The notes under the pieces are model-generated. The model worked only from the letters and a program-made list of their open reading frames with translations, ran no database searches and was not told where the DNA came from. This document shows positions 16,059 through 25,439 of a stretch of DNA of 35,324 nt, one piece after another; position 1 is the first letter of the stretch; each line of letters starts with the position of its first letter. Made by a program: the position numbers and the translations under genes. The stretch lies in assembly GCA_041675005.1 (NCBI GenBank), contig JBAYUQ010000029.1, positions 1-35,324 on the forward strand, given 5' to 3'. This stretch comes from PGYR01 sp041675005. GTDB taxonomy: Bacteria; Bacteroidota; Ignavibacteria; Kapaibacteriales; UBA2268.

Positions 16059-18470
16059 ATGAAATTATCTTATAATTGGCTCCGAGAGTATATCGACCTA
16101 GAAGTACCTATGACAGAATTAGTCGATGTACTGACATATATTGGATTAGAAGTAGAAGAAGTAATAGACAACAAGGCGAAGTACGATGGCTTCTTTACGG
16201 CTCACGTATTGAGTATAGTACCACATCCAGATGCAGACAAGCTCAGATTATGCACTGTTCAATCTGCAAATGGTGAGCAGACAGTCGTCTGCGGTGCACC
16301 TAATGTGGCAGAAGGACAAAACGTAGTTCTAGGAACTGAAGGTGCCGTTGTACCTAGTGCTGGATTTGCATTATCTAAAAGAAAAATACGTGGCATTGAA
16401 TCTAATGGAATGATATGTAGCCAATCCGAGTTGGAATTGGGCGAAGATAGCGATGGTATATGGGTGCTCCCAGAAGGAGTAGCTCCCGGTCAACCAATTG
16501 CAGATTATTTAGGTTTAAACGATGTAACACTCGAAATAGCTATTACACCAAACAAAGGTGATTGCCTTAGTCACTACGGTATAGCACGAGATTTGGGAGC
16601 ATATTATCGCAAAGAAGTAAGAAAACCAGATGTTAAATTCGAGGAAAGTGGCGATGATACCGCTAACTCTATCACTATAGAAATTGAAAATGCTGATGCA
16701 TGTCCTCGCTACGCAGCAAGAGTAGTCAGAGGTGTTAAAATACATGAGTCCCCAGATTGGTTAAAACAAAGATTGACTTCGGTTGGGCTAAGACCTATTA
16801 ATAATGTTGTTGACGTTACAAATTTCGTTCTGATGGAATTGGGTCAACCACTCCATGCATTCGATTACAACTTAGTTACAGGCAACAAAATAATCGTGAA
16901 AAACGCTACTGATAAGCAGCCATTCACTACTCTTGACGATAAGAAAAGAGAATTAGACTCTGAGATGCTGATGATTTGCGATGGTGAAAAACCAATTGCT
17001 GTTGCTGGTGTTATGGGAGGAATGAATTCAGAAATAAATGATAACACGACTGATGTATTAATAGAGTCCGCATTTTTCAGTCCGAATTCTGTTCGTAGAA
17101 CTGCGAAGAAGCTCGGAATATCAAGCGATGCATCGTATAGATTTGAGCGAGGTATTGATATAGACGCTGTTGAGTTGGCTGCCGATAGATGTGCTCAGCT
17201 GTTACAGCAAGTAGCAGGTGGCTCAATAGAGAAGGGCATAGTTGATGTTTATCCGAATAAGAAAATTGAAAAAATAGTAAAATTACGCTACCACAGAGTA
17301 GAGAAAATAGTTGGACTAAAGCTAACTAATGATGAGATAAAAGAAATACTAACTGCACTGAACTTTAAGTTAGTAAATGAGAATGAAGACAGCATAGAGT
17401 TAGAAATACCGAACTACAGACACGATATAAGCGAAGAGATAGATTTGGTGGAAGAAGTAGTTCGCTTGTACAATTACGACAAATTAGAACCGCAGTTCTT
17501 TGCCAATATATCTTTCGACGCTCGTCCGCTACCAGATGGCTTGAGACTGCCGGCGCTTAGAAATAGATTGCGTGAGTATCTTATAAGTAATGGTTACAAT
17601 GAATCACTAACTCAAAACCAGATAGACCCCGATTCTGCGGCTATCTTTACTGAAAGTCCATTAGTCGTAGCTAATCCATTAGGTAGAGAGCTATCTATTA
17701 TGAGACCTTCGCTGCTCCCATCTATGCTAAGAGTAGTAAGTAGAAATATCCGATTAGGAACTCCTGATTTACAACTATTTGAAGTTGGAAAAATATTCGA
17801 AACTACTGATGATGAAATGAATATTGTAAAGGGAGTAAAAGAGCGAGAAAACCTATTAGTAATACTTAGTGGTGACAAATATCGTGATAATTGGGATGTG
17901 AAAAACCGCGTTGTTAATTTCTACGACATCAAAGGTTTATTGCAAAGTATAGTAGAATTTGCTAAATTAAGCAACGTTCAAATAGTACAAAATGCTGAAA
18001 CTGGCTTTGGTGCTAATACATGTCACATACTAATGGGCAAGACTAAGATTGGTGCAGTCGGTGAAATCGACAGAAAGTTACTAAAACAATATGATGTAGA
18101 GCAACCAGTCGTAGCACTTCTTTTGGATATGACGGAATTATACAAATTACCTGATAATCAAAGCCGCTACAACAAAGTATCATCATTCCCATCTGTTAGT
18201 CGTGATTTGGCATTCACAGTGCCAGAGGAGTTAGAAGCAGGGAAAGTAATTACACTGATAGAAGCGAACGGTGGTAAATACCTGAAATCTGTTGATATTT
18301 TCGATGTTTACAAAGGCGATAATATAGCAAATGGAAAGAAAAGTGTTGCATATTCACTCGAGTTTGTATCAAGTGAAAGAACACTTACAGATGAAGATAT
18401 TGATAAAGTAATTACGAATTTGGTTAAGAATATAGAATCTACATTCAAAGCAGAATTAAGAAAAAACTAA
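16059..18470 (+). CDS. pheT: Phenylalanyl-tRNA synthetase beta subunit
   Basis: PheT forms the alpha2-beta2 phenylalanyl-tRNA synthetase with PheS and charges tRNA-Phe in the cytoplasm; its editing site clears mischarged tyrosine. The 803 residues are the usual length. The start (MKLSYNWLREYIDL) is typical. The EMAP/OB tRNA-binding domain follows (about 40-150, HPDADKLRLCTVQ, VVCGAPNV, IRGIESNGMICS). Next are the B3/B4 editing domain (LRPINNVVDVTNFVLMELGQ, PLHAFDY, GVMGG), B5 (about 400-475), the catalytic-like core (NPLGRELSIMRPSLLPSML) and the C-terminal FDX-ACB domain (about 710-803, YNKVSSFPSVSRDLAF). pheS is not in the window. The gene heads a run with the coiled-coil protein 16 nt downstream, zapA and rny, an order I recall from Bacteroidota. 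Confidence 0.97.
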   Translation: MKLSYNWLREYIDLEVPMTELVDVLTYIGLEVEEVIDNKAKYDGFFTAHVLSIVPHPDADKLRLCTVQSANGEQTVVCGAPNVAEGQNVVLGTEGAVVPSAGFALSKRKIRGIESNGMICSQSELELGEDSDGIWVLPEGVAPGQPIADYLGLNDVTLEIAITPNKGDCLSHYGIARDLGAYYRKEVRKPDVKFEESGDDTANSITIEIENADACPRYAARVVRGVKIHESPDWLKQRLTSVGLRPINNVVDVTNFVLMELGQPLHAFDYNLVTGNKIIVKNATDKQPFTTLDDKKRELDSEMLMICDGEKPIAVAGVMGGMNSEINDNTTDVLIESAFFSPNSVRRTAKKLGISSDASYRFERGIDIDAVELAADRCAQLLQQVAGGSIEKGIVDVYPNKKIEKIVKLRYHRVEKIVGLKLTNDEIKEILTALNFKLVNENEDSIELEIPNYRHDISEEIDLVEEVVRLYNYDKLEPQFFANISFDARPLPDGLRLPALRNRLREYLISNGYNESLTQNQIDPDSAAIFTESPLVVANPLGRELSIMRPSLLPSMLRVVSRNIRLGTPDLQLFEVGKIFETTDDEMNIVKGVKERENLLVILSGDKYRDNWDVKNRVVNFYDIKGLLQSIVEFAKLSNVQIVQNAETGFGANTCHILMGKTKIGAVGEIDRKLLKQYDVEQPVVALLLDMTELYKLPDNQSRYNKVSSFPSVSRDLAFTVPEELEAGKVITLIEANGGKYLKSVDIFDVYKGDNIANGKKSVAYSLEFVSSERTLTDEDIDKVITNLVKNIESTFKAELRKN

Positions 18471-18486
18471 TAATAAGATATACGAC

Positions 18487-19704
18487 ATGATTAGCGACAA
18501 CCTGATACAACAGATAAACGAGTTCAAAGATTTACTAATTGGTGCTGCTACTATGTTGGTAGAGCTAAAATCGGAGAACGAAACACTAAGAGATAAGAAC
18601 AACGAATTGTACGAATCATTGATGAACAATGACAATTCGCTTTCTGAAGTTAAGGATGTGGAATCTGACCTAAGGCATAAACTTAAAGCGACTGAATATA
18701 AGGTAGATCAATTGGAGGCGGAGATAATATCTCTGAACGAAGATTTGGTAGAAAGGGAATTGCTGATAGATGAGTTAAAACAACGTGATACCTTACTAAC
18801 AGCAAAGGAAATGGAACAAAAAGAAAAAGTAGAGTCCCTAACTAACTCTAACAATCAAAAAGATATAATAATCGAAGATTTGCGTAATAATCACGAATAT
18901 GTAAAAAAAGCTTTGGTAACAAAGCAAGATGAAATTTTCGAAAAAGATAAAGAAATGGCAGATTTAGTTGAGAAAGACGCTCACCTGAAAAATGAAATTT
19001 ATCATTTCAAATTAAAATTAGAACGCTATCCCGAGATGAAAGAAAAAGCTAAGGAATACGATACTTTGGTGCAAACTGCCAAAGCTGACGAAGAGCTTTA
19101 TCTGAAAAACATAGATGAACTAAAGCAACTTACTTATGCATTGGAAGCAGAACATGCTCGAGAGAAAGAGCTTTTGAACAAAGAAATAGAACAGAAAGAA
19201 AACGCAATTGCTTTATTAGAAACCTGGGTTAATGAGATAAACAGTAAGAAAGACCCTGAAGATAATAATTACGATTTGCATAAAGAAATAGAGCAGCTAA
19301 GAAGTGACCTTGAGCTGAGAGAAAAAGAGGTAAAAGAGCTTAATGAAGCAGGATATGGAGTTTTGGGACAAACACTATTCGGTACTTTGAGCTTCGACAA
19401 TACTGATATAAGACGTGAAAGCCAAGAGATGGGAGAGCTACAAGAGAAATTGGGGAAGAAGGACCATAGAATAGAGCTATTAGATACTGAAAATACAGAA
19501 CTAAAAGCAAAAATAGAGACACTAGAAGCTAGTAATGAAAGCTTAGATGCTCTTGTTAAGAAAAGATACAAGCAAATACAAGAGCTAGATATAAAGCTAA
19601 CTGAATCCATAAATTTCAAAATGGATACAAAAGAGAAAAGATTGAAATTAGCAGATAGTTTAGAAAAATATCTACAAAAAATAGAAAAAATCATTGAAAA
19701 TTAA
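18487..19704 (+). CDS. Long coiled-coil protein, possibly ZapB-like
   Basis: This 405-residue protein is almost wholly coiled coil, with dense Glu/Lys/Leu heptads, no signal peptide and no transmembrane segment, so it is cytoplasmic. The N-terminus (ISDNLIQQINEFKDLLIGAA, then LKSENETLRDKNNELYESL) resembles the small coiled-coil protein usually found between pheT and zapA in Bacteroidota, which is ZapB-like in character. That protein is typically near 100 residues, so this one looks greatly lengthened. A short non-coil break occurs near 285-310 (GYGVLGQTLFGTLSFDNTDI). It lies 16 nt after pheT and 60 nt before zapA. A role with ZapA at the FtsZ ring is inference from position only. Confidence 0.6.
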   Translation: MISDNLIQQINEFKDLLIGAATMLVELKSENETLRDKNNELYESLMNNDNSLSEVKDVESDLRHKLKATEYKVDQLEAEIISLNEDLVERELLIDELKQRDTLLTAKEMEQKEKVESLTNSNNQKDIIIEDLRNNHEYVKKALVTKQDEIFEKDKEMADLVEKDAHLKNEIYHFKLKLERYPEMKEKAKEYDTLVQTAKADEELYLKNIDELKQLTYALEAEHAREKELLNKEIEQKENAIALLETWVNEINSKKDPEDNNYDLHKEIEQLRSDLELREKEVKELNEAGYGVLGQTLFGTLSFDNTDIRRESQEMGELQEKLGKKDHRIELLDTENTELKAKIETLEASNESLDALVKKRYKQIQELDIKLTESINFKMDTKEKRLKLADSLEKYLQKIEKIIEN

Positions 19705-19764
19705 ATAATTTTTGATATTATAGTATAGTTTACAAAGTGTGAACTTAAAAAAGACAAGTAACAA

Positions 19765-20043
19765 ATGAATAAGACCGTAAAAGTAAAGATTGGCTATAAA
19801 GAATATTCACTTGCTAGTGACAACGAAGCGAGCGTAATTGCTTCTACCGAAAGAGTAAATGAACAATTAGAACATTTGAAAAAAAGCTTGGGAAATTTAC
19901 CCGAAGAGACTTTAGCAATTTTGGCAGCTTTGAATTTGGCTGAGAACGACATAAAGAACGAAAATATAATGAAGGATTCTGTAAATTATTTACAGAAAGA
20001 ATTAAGGAATATGTCAAATTTGCTAAAAGAAGCTATTTCATAA
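19765..20043 (+). CDS. zapA: Cell division protein ZapA
   Basis: This 92-residue protein has the size and layout of the ZapA family. A short N-terminal beta segment (KTVKVKIGYKEYSLAS) binds the next subunit or FtsZ. A helix follows (EASVIASTERVNEQLEHLKK), then a C-terminal coiled coil (ALNLAENDIKNE … LQKELRNMSNLLKEA). ZapA cross-links FtsZ filaments at mid-cell. Its position between the coiled-coil gene and a structured RNA/rny supports the call, because zapA is a classic neighbour of 6S RNA. The start is the only sensible ATG; no strong Shine-Dalgarno is seen. Confidence 0.85.
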   Translation: MNKTVKVKIGYKEYSLASDNEASVIASTERVNEQLEHLKKSLGNLPEETLAILAALNLAENDIKNENIMKDSVNYLQKELRNMSNLLKEAIS

Positions 20044-20094
20044 GAGTTTGATTGATAATTATATACTTTATTTCCAATACATTACAGAATTATT

Positions 20095-20356
20095 ACCGCG
20101 TTTACTATCCTTGTCTTACGTAATAGAATCTATAATTACAATAATGGGAGTAAGACTTCAGTTATTGATATCGGGCCGCAACTACACTTAGGTGCAGACT
20201 GTCAATTTTAAGTTATTTATAGAACTTGAAAAGGGCCAGCGGATTTTAGATATAGTTGAGCTTTCACCCACCGTGTTTGACTTTGGGTTCAACACGTCAC
20301 ATAGCAGTCATCTTCGGATGATGAGCTAAAAGGGATGGTAAACGTCGGTTTTTTTA
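20095..20356 (+). ncRNA. Structured ncRNA, probable 6S RNA
   Basis: This non-coding stretch between zapA and rny closes with a long-range helix. ACCG+CGTTTAC (20095-20105) pairs with GTAAACG+CGGT (20338-20349, one bulged T), extended inward by ATCCTT (20107-20112) with AAGGGAT. The 3' side runs into seven T's (349-355), as in an intrinsic terminator. Internal hairpins include GTCTTAC/GTAAGAC (20113-20119 with 20150-20156), GTAAT/ATTAC, CGTGTT/AACACG near 20272-20296 and TCATC-TTCG-GATGA near 20310. A GGGCCAG stretch near 20234 recalls 6S RNAs. 6S binds RNA polymerase by mimicking an open promoter. The ~260-nt length is longer than usual. No clear promoter was found. Confidence 0.6.
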
Positions 20357-20388
20357 TTCTAATCGGCGGTGTTTATTAGGAGAACTAG

Positions 20389-21957
20389 ATGGACGGATCA
20401 ATAACGATGGCGATAGGTATTGGGATAGCAGTTGCGGCTGTGCTCGGTGCTATTGCTTATTTATCAGCTAAGAAAATCGGTGAAAAGAAAATTGCTGAAG
20501 CCGAAGTGAGAGCGAAGAAAGTAGTTGACCAAGCTTACGATAAATCTAACAAAATAAAAAAAGAGAGCAAGTTAGAGTTAAAAGAAGAATGGCGAAAGAA
20601 AAAGCAGGAGTTCGATAGCACTTACCAAAATAAGAAAGAAGAGCTTAAGATAAAAGATACTGCTGTACAAACGAGAGAAAAAGGGATAGACGAGAAGTTA
20701 GATATAATTCTAAAAAAGGAAAAAAATCTACACAATTTCGAACAAGACCTAAAAAGAAAAGACGAGACTTTGACTGAAAAGTCGAAGAAAACAAACGACC
20801 TATTCGAAGAAATGACACGCAAACTAGAGGAAATCTCTGGTATGTCACGCGAAGATGCGAGCAAGCAAATATACGAAGAATTAGCTGATGATGTGCGCAA
20901 ACGCTCTGCTCAGAAGTTAAACCAAATCAGAGAAGATTACAAAGTCAAAGCTAGAAAAGAAGCTGTGAATATAGTTGTATCAGCTATTCAACGTTCTGCT
21001 TCGGATATAGCAATAGACAATACAGTATCCATCGTAAACCTAGAAAGCGACGATATGAAAGGTCGTATAATCGGACGTGAGGGTAGAAATATTCGTGCAT
21101 TCGAAGCGGCGACTGGTATTGACTTAATTATAGATGACACACCAGAAGCTGTAATCATCTCAGGCTACGACCCTTTCAGACGTGAAGTAGCTAAACGCTC
21201 ACTTGAGACATTGATGCTTGACGGGCGTATCCACCCTGCAAGAATAGAAGAAGTAGTCAACAAAACTGAGAAAGAACTAGAAGAAGAAATAGTAGAAGTC
21301 GGTCAGAAAGCATTGCTAGACTTAGGACTATCGAATATGAAAGCTGGACTAGTTTACTTTGTCGGTAAGATGAAATACCGATCTTCTTATGGTCAGAACT
21401 TGCTGAACCACTCAATTGAAGTAGCAAATATCTGTGGTATTATGGCTGCTCAACTAGATTTAGATGTAAACACGGCTAAAAGAGCTGCATTACTCCACGA
21501 TATAGGTAAGTGTGCTCCGAAAGAAATGGAAGGCCCACACGCTCTAGTAGGTATGGAATTGGCTATCAAATTCAAAGAGAAGCCAATCATAGTAAACGCA
21601 ATCGGTGCTCATCACGAAGATATAGAAATGGAATCACCTATAGCTGTGCTAGTACAAGCGGCTGACTCCATAAGTGGTGCAAGACCAGGTGCGAGACGTG
21701 AATCGCTAGAAAACTATATAAAACGTTTGGAAAAACTAGAATCTATAGCTAATCAGTGGGACGGAGTAATCAAAACTTACGCTATCCAAGCTGGTCGTGA
21801 CCTAAGAGTAATAGTTGAGCCATCAATAGTAAATGACGCTACTGCCGATGAAATGGCTGAAAGTATAGCTAGTCGTATCCAAGAGGATATGGAATATCCA
21901 GGGCAAATACAAGTAACTGTAATCAGAGAGAAAAGAGCAGTTGCACTAGCTAAGTAA
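20389..21957 (+). CDS. rny: Ribonuclease Y
   Basis: RNase Y is a membrane-anchored endoribonuclease that starts mRNA decay. The 522 residues show a transmembrane anchor (about 4-26), a long basic/acidic coiled coil (about 30-190), a KH RNA-binding domain (GRIIGREGRNIRAFEAATGI, about residue 225) and an HD phosphohydrolase domain with HDIGK near residue 370 and the metal-binding HH at IGAHHEDIEME. The ATG at 20389 has a good Shine-Dalgarno (AGGAG) just upstream. It follows the structured RNA and is closed by a terminator at 21982-22020. Length and motifs are all normal. Confidence 0.96.
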   Translation: MDGSITMAIGIGIAVAAVLGAIAYLSAKKIGEKKIAEAEVRAKKVVDQAYDKSNKIKKESKLELKEEWRKKKQEFDSTYQNKKEELKIKDTAVQTREKGIDEKLDIILKKEKNLHNFEQDLKRKDETLTEKSKKTNDLFEEMTRKLEEISGMSREDASKQIYEELADDVRKRSAQKLNQIREDYKVKARKEAVNIVVSAIQRSASDIAIDNTVSIVNLESDDMKGRIIGREGRNIRAFEAATGIDLIIDDTPEAVIISGYDPFRREVAKRSLETLMLDGRIHPARIEEVVNKTEKELEEEIVEVGQKALLDLGLSNMKAGLVYFVGKMKYRSSYGQNLLNHSIEVANICGIMAAQLDLDVNTAKRAALLHDIGKCAPKEMEGPHALVGMELAIKFKEKPIIVNAIGAHHEDIEMESPIAVLVQAADSISGARPGARRESLENYIKRLEKLESIANQWDGVIKTYAIQAGRDLRVIVEPSIVNDATADEMAESIASRIQEDMEYPGQIQVTVIREKRAVALAK

Positions 21958-21981
21958 TAAAAAGACAATATATATAATTTC

Positions 21982-22020
21982 AAAAGAGTGCTTGGTTAAT
22001 TCCTAGCACTCTTTTTTTTT
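21982..22020 (+). terminator. Intrinsic terminator after rny
   Basis: AAAAGAGTGC (21982-21991) pairs with GCACTCTTTT (22006-22015) and runs into a T tract ending at 22020. Confidence 0.9.
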
Positions 22021-22024
22021 GTCT

Positions 22025-22380
22025 TCAGAATCACGGAGTGTCCAAAGAGTATAGGAGAAAAAAAGAATTTCCTATATTAGCCCCAGCGGGTCTGTATATC
22101 TATAGCCAATGGTAACCCACCAACTCCAATGCCCCACCGGGGTAAAATAATATGGGACTAAAGTCCTTGTTGGCTAAAGCCAACGGCAATACACTGAATT
22201 TTGCTTCGTTGATGGAGCAGGTTCGAGAGTAACATCTTTTAACAGTAGTGCATACGTCTCAAATTCCCTAAAACCCCTTGTAATCGATCACTCTGATAAT
22301 GCCAAAGGTGTAGTGAAGAGTCTTCTTTTCTATGCAGACTCTTCACCACATTTCATTCCGTTCAGAGTGACGTGAAAATA
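22025..22380 (+). repeat. Hairpin-module repeat cluster E
   Basis: It lies in the 572-nt gap after rny. Modules are: ACGGAGTGTCCAAAGAGTATAG, a relic; the GAATTTCCTATATTAGCCCC module with CCCCAGCGGG (22056-22107), also in D and G; CCCCACCGGGG (22132-22142); GGACTAAAGTCC (22155-22166); GTTGGCTAAAGCCAAC (22169-22184); a CATACGTCTCAAATTCCC linker; a degraded GA-hairpin (22290-22322); and an 11-bp perfect inverted repeat GTGAAGAGTCT/AGACTCTTCAC (22313-22323 with 22336-22346). It ends in a TTCATTCCGTTCAGAGTGACG block shared inverted with D. The last 90 nt are AT-rich and then carry the leader element. Confidence 0.8.
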
Positions 22381-22474
22381 AAAAGAATTAGTGAAGTATT
22401 ACATCTAACTCTAATACCCACTTGCATTATTCCACTCATTTAATTATTTTTAACGACAATATTATTTAACTACA

Positions 22475-22527
22475 CAAAAAACTTTCACTTTTCTTGAGAC
22501 GTTTTTGCTGTTCATGTGTCTTTATAA
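22475..22527 (+). promoter_or_regulatory. Shared exported-protein leader/promoter element, copy 3
   Basis: AAAAAACTTTCACTTTTC is followed by TTGAGACGTTTTTGCTG and TTCATGTGTCTTTATA, matching copies 1 and 2. The ATG at 22514 opens an 11-codon frame (MCLYKYENNTN) that ends at TAG 22547-22549, overlapping the downstream gene in another frame. Because the element is conserved as DNA, the longer open frame from 22494 across it is not the true protein start. Confidence 0.7.
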
Positions 22528-22529
22528 AT

Positions 22530-23774
22530 ATGAAAACAACACAAATTAGAATACTTATTTTCTTTTTATCAATTTCTAGTGTCTTCACACTAGATTTTGA
22601 TTTGGAGAAAATTACTTTACCTTATGATTCTCTGGTGATACAGGATATTTCTGTATACAATGAGACTATACTATGTAGGGCAGAAAATAAAGTCTATAGA
22701 TCGGAAGATGATGGTATAAGTTGGGAAATTGTATTCGATGCACCACGTAAAATCAATCATTTCTATTCACTCAATGCCCACACTATGTTCGTAGTTGGAG
22801 ATAGCGGGATGGTTTATAGGTCTATGGATTACGGTAATAACTGGATAGATCTGAGTATAGACACTGAGAAAAATTTAACCCGGATAGCAGCAAAAGACTA
22901 TAGTGATTGCCTTGTTATAACCGCTAATCGCTTTGTATTTCATAAAGAGAAGTTCAACACAGATTGGATAGCTTATGATACTTTTTCTGATAAATATGGG
23001 TTACTCTCAATAGTTTATGTCGAAGGCAAATACTTTTTCGGAGGGAGAAGTGCATTTATAGGTACACATCAATCGCATGGAGGAGGTTCTTATGATGAAT
23101 ATGAATTCCACGCATTTAATTTAGAGAACCGAAAAATAAGTAGTTATCAAATCGAAAGTGGAATTGACGGAACTTCTGATTCACTTAAGCTATTTAATAT
23201 TAACAATAGGTTATACAGTTCCGCAGTTAATGGTAATAATAATTTCCTCACATTTAGTAAATCTTGGGATTCGAATTTCTCGAGGATGCTCGGTTTCTAT
23301 ATAGGTACATACCGTTTTGTAAAACCATTTAAGATAGGTAGGGATTTACATATATTTATAAAGTCTGGTACAATCTACAGTTTTCCCGAAGACACTCTCA
23401 AACCATATAGCGATACAATGTGGGGGTTTAAAGCGAATTCAATTGAACTCAACATTGGAATAACAAATGATGTGGCAATGTCGAAAGATAGTTTATTCTA
23501 CTTAGCTTCTAATAATTCTAATATTTATAAGGTAAAGCTAAAGGAAACAAAAACGAGCGTAGAGTATGAAGGTAAGAGTAGACTAATATCCCAATATGGA
23601 AATATGATTCAATTCAGTCCGGAAGTAGATGAGTTTTCAATTTACAATTATCTCGGTGAGCAGATTGCCGCACCAAGTCAATTAAATCAAATTTCTCTGA
23701 AAAACGGAATCTATATAGTTGTTTACAAATATAGAAATAGTAGCTACACTAAGAAAATAATAGTGGGGTATTAG
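22530..23774 (+). CDS. Secreted propeller protein with T9SS-like tail
   Basis: This 414-residue protein starts at the ATG 22530 (MKTTQIRILIFFLSISSVFT, a signal peptide). An open frame from 22494 would run through the conserved leader element, so I reject it. BNR/YCF48-like strands are seen at VYRSEDDGISWEIVFDA and VYRSMDYGNNWIDLS. The C-terminal ~60 residues (FSIYNYLGEQIAAPSQLNQI … KNGIYIVVYKYRNSSYTKKI) look like a type-A T9SS sorting domain without the YPNP opening, so surface delivery is likely. It is followed after one base by the PKD protein (ATG 23776), clearly an operon. The molecular role is unknown. Confidence 0.75.
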   Translation: MKTTQIRILIFFLSISSVFTLDFDLEKITLPYDSLVIQDISVYNETILCRAENKVYRSEDDGISWEIVFDAPRKINHFYSLNAHTMFVVGDSGMVYRSMDYGNNWIDLSIDTEKNLTRIAAKDYSDCLVITANRFVFHKEKFNTDWIAYDTFSDKYGLLSIVYVEGKYFFGGRSAFIGTHQSHGGGSYDEYEFHAFNLENRKISSYQIESGIDGTSDSLKLFNINNRLYSSAVNGNNNFLTFSKSWDSNFSRMLGFYIGTYRFVKPFKIGRDLHIFIKSGTIYSFPEDTLKPYSDTMWGFKANSIELNIGITNDVAMSKDSLFYLASNNSNIYKVKLKETKTSVEYEGKSRLISQYGNMIQFSPEVDEFSIYNYLGEQIAAPSQLNQISLKNGIYIVVYKYRNSSYTKKIIVGY

Positions 23775-23775
23775 A

Positions 23776-25395
23776 ATGAGAATAATATTAATACTTGCAT
23801 TGTTTTCATACTACTTAGCACAATCTCAGCAACCTGCTGTATTAGATAGATTAGTTACAACCGACATAAATACTATATGGACACAACAAGACGGTTATGA
23901 GTTAAGCAACTTCAAAGTCTCAGGTGTAGAGTATTTCAAAAAAATAGACACATCATTTTTTATAAAGTATAAAAACAAGGGTTACTATCTGAGCAAAGAT
24001 GGTTCGGGCTATAAGATAGTTGATATGCCGAATATAAATATATATAAACCTTCGGCTTGGGATGTTCCTTATGATGATATACATAAGATTTTTGGTTATG
24101 AATTTGAAGCTGACGGTATAGCAGAGTATCGAGTGACTTCTAAAAAAGACGGCAAAATAGATTCTCTTACTTATATCGATTATGACTGGAAAGGCGGATC
24201 TGCGGTTCATAATGGAGGGGAAAGTGAAATAAAATTTTTTGCTTACAAAAATGATGTAGTGTTATTATATGCGGATTATTTCATAGTCGATGGAGGTTAC
24301 CAATATAAGCGTTATAGTACCTATTTTCAAAATACCAAAGACAAATACACAACCTCAATATCAAAATTATATCTCCCAAACGCTTCTATTAGTCCATCTC
24401 TTAATTATCTGATGAGTTTTAATACTAATCTTCGACAAATTGGTAATAATGAAATAGATGATCCAGACACATACAATGTTTGTAATCTTGGTGATCCGAG
24501 TAAACCACTACTCGGTATATACCAATACGGAGTAAATGGTATGCAATTATCTCAAAATTCAGGTTTTCTAATAAATGATTCTTTGGCAATAGCACTGACT
24601 TATGACACACTCCGAATCTATAATTTTCATAAATCGACACCAATAAAATCCTACTATGTAGCAGATAAAAAATTCTTTGGGGGCTACTATTACGATGTGG
24701 CTACTAGATCGGTAATCTTTAATTATGTTGGTATAACGGATAATAAATCTTATAATAGTGTTATTCACATACCATCACTTAATATAATCCGAGACACACT
24801 CAACGATAAGCCATATCTAGGTAGAATTCTCACAAGACTAGGGGACGGGAAATATCTATCGCAAGGTGCAGGAGGATATCTCTACAGATTTAATTTAGAT
24901 TTAGGTCTTGACTATGCTGATGCCGATTTCACGAGTGAGTTAATAGATAAAAATACTTTTAAGCTTACAGATAATTCGAAAGGGCCAATAGTCAAATGGT
25001 CTTGGGATTTGGGCGATGGTAACAAATCTAGTGAACGCAACTTAGTCCATAAATACAATAAAAGTGGTGTTTATTCAGTGTCTTTAGTCGTTGAAAATGA
25101 ATTTGGGACTAAAGATACAATAGTCACTCAAGTTAATGCAAAAGAGACATTATCTGCCTTTTACTCAGCTGATATGCTTGGTGGAAAAGCACCTTTGACT
25201 GTTACATTCAAAAATCGCTCATTTGGTGATGCAGTTAAGTATATATGGAACTTTGGTGATGGTAAGTCATCTATGGAAGAAAACCCAACGCATATTTTTA
25301 CTTCTCCGGGCAAATATGGCATATCCCTAACTGTTTTTGATAAAAATGGAAATTTTGACATTAAGCTATTAGATGATTTGATTGTTGTACAATAG
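23776..25395 (+). CDS. Secreted protein with two C-terminal PKD domains
   Basis: A 539-residue exported protein with signal peptide MRIILILALFSYYLAQSQ. Residues ~20-375 contain propeller-like strands without a named motif. Two PKD beta-sandwich domains follow. The first is about 385-455 (VKWSWDLGDGNKSSERNLVH, KYNKSGVYSVSLVVENEFG) and the second about 460-539 (APLTVTFKNRSFGDAVKYIW, NFGDGKSSMEENPTHIF, SPGKYGISLTV). PKD domains mediate surface adhesion or substrate binding. No T9SS tail is visible: the protein ends right after the second PKD. It is translated 1 nt after the upstream gene and probably works with it at the surface. Confidence 0.8.
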   Translation: MRIILILALFSYYLAQSQQPAVLDRLVTTDINTIWTQQDGYELSNFKVSGVEYFKKIDTSFFIKYKNKGYYLSKDGSGYKIVDMPNINIYKPSAWDVPYDDIHKIFGYEFEADGIAEYRVTSKKDGKIDSLTYIDYDWKGGSAVHNGGESEIKFFAYKNDVVLLYADYFIVDGGYQYKRYSTYFQNTKDKYTTSISKLYLPNASISPSLNYLMSFNTNLRQIGNNEIDDPDTYNVCNLGDPSKPLLGIYQYGVNGMQLSQNSGFLINDSLAIALTYDTLRIYNFHKSTPIKSYYVADKKFFGGYYYDVATRSVIFNYVGITDNKSYNSVIHIPSLNIIRDTLNDKPYLGRILTRLGDGKYLSQGAGGYLYRFNLDLGLDYADADFTSELIDKNTFKLTDNSKGPIVKWSWDLGDGNKSSERNLVHKYNKSGVYSVSLVVENEFGTKDTIVTQVNAKETLSAFYSADMLGGKAPLTVTFKNRSFGDAVKYIWNFGDGKSSMEENPTHIFTSPGKYGISLTVFDKNGNFDIKLLDDLIVVQ

Positions 25396-25439
25396 ATAAA
25401 TTGAAATGACCGCATTTCTTCCTCCTTGGGCCAGAAAAA

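Noticed and set aside
22494..22529. Upstream extension of the secreted protein frame (12 extra codons)
   Set aside because: It reads through the conserved leader element and lacks a sensible signal peptide start; the ATG at 22530 fits better.
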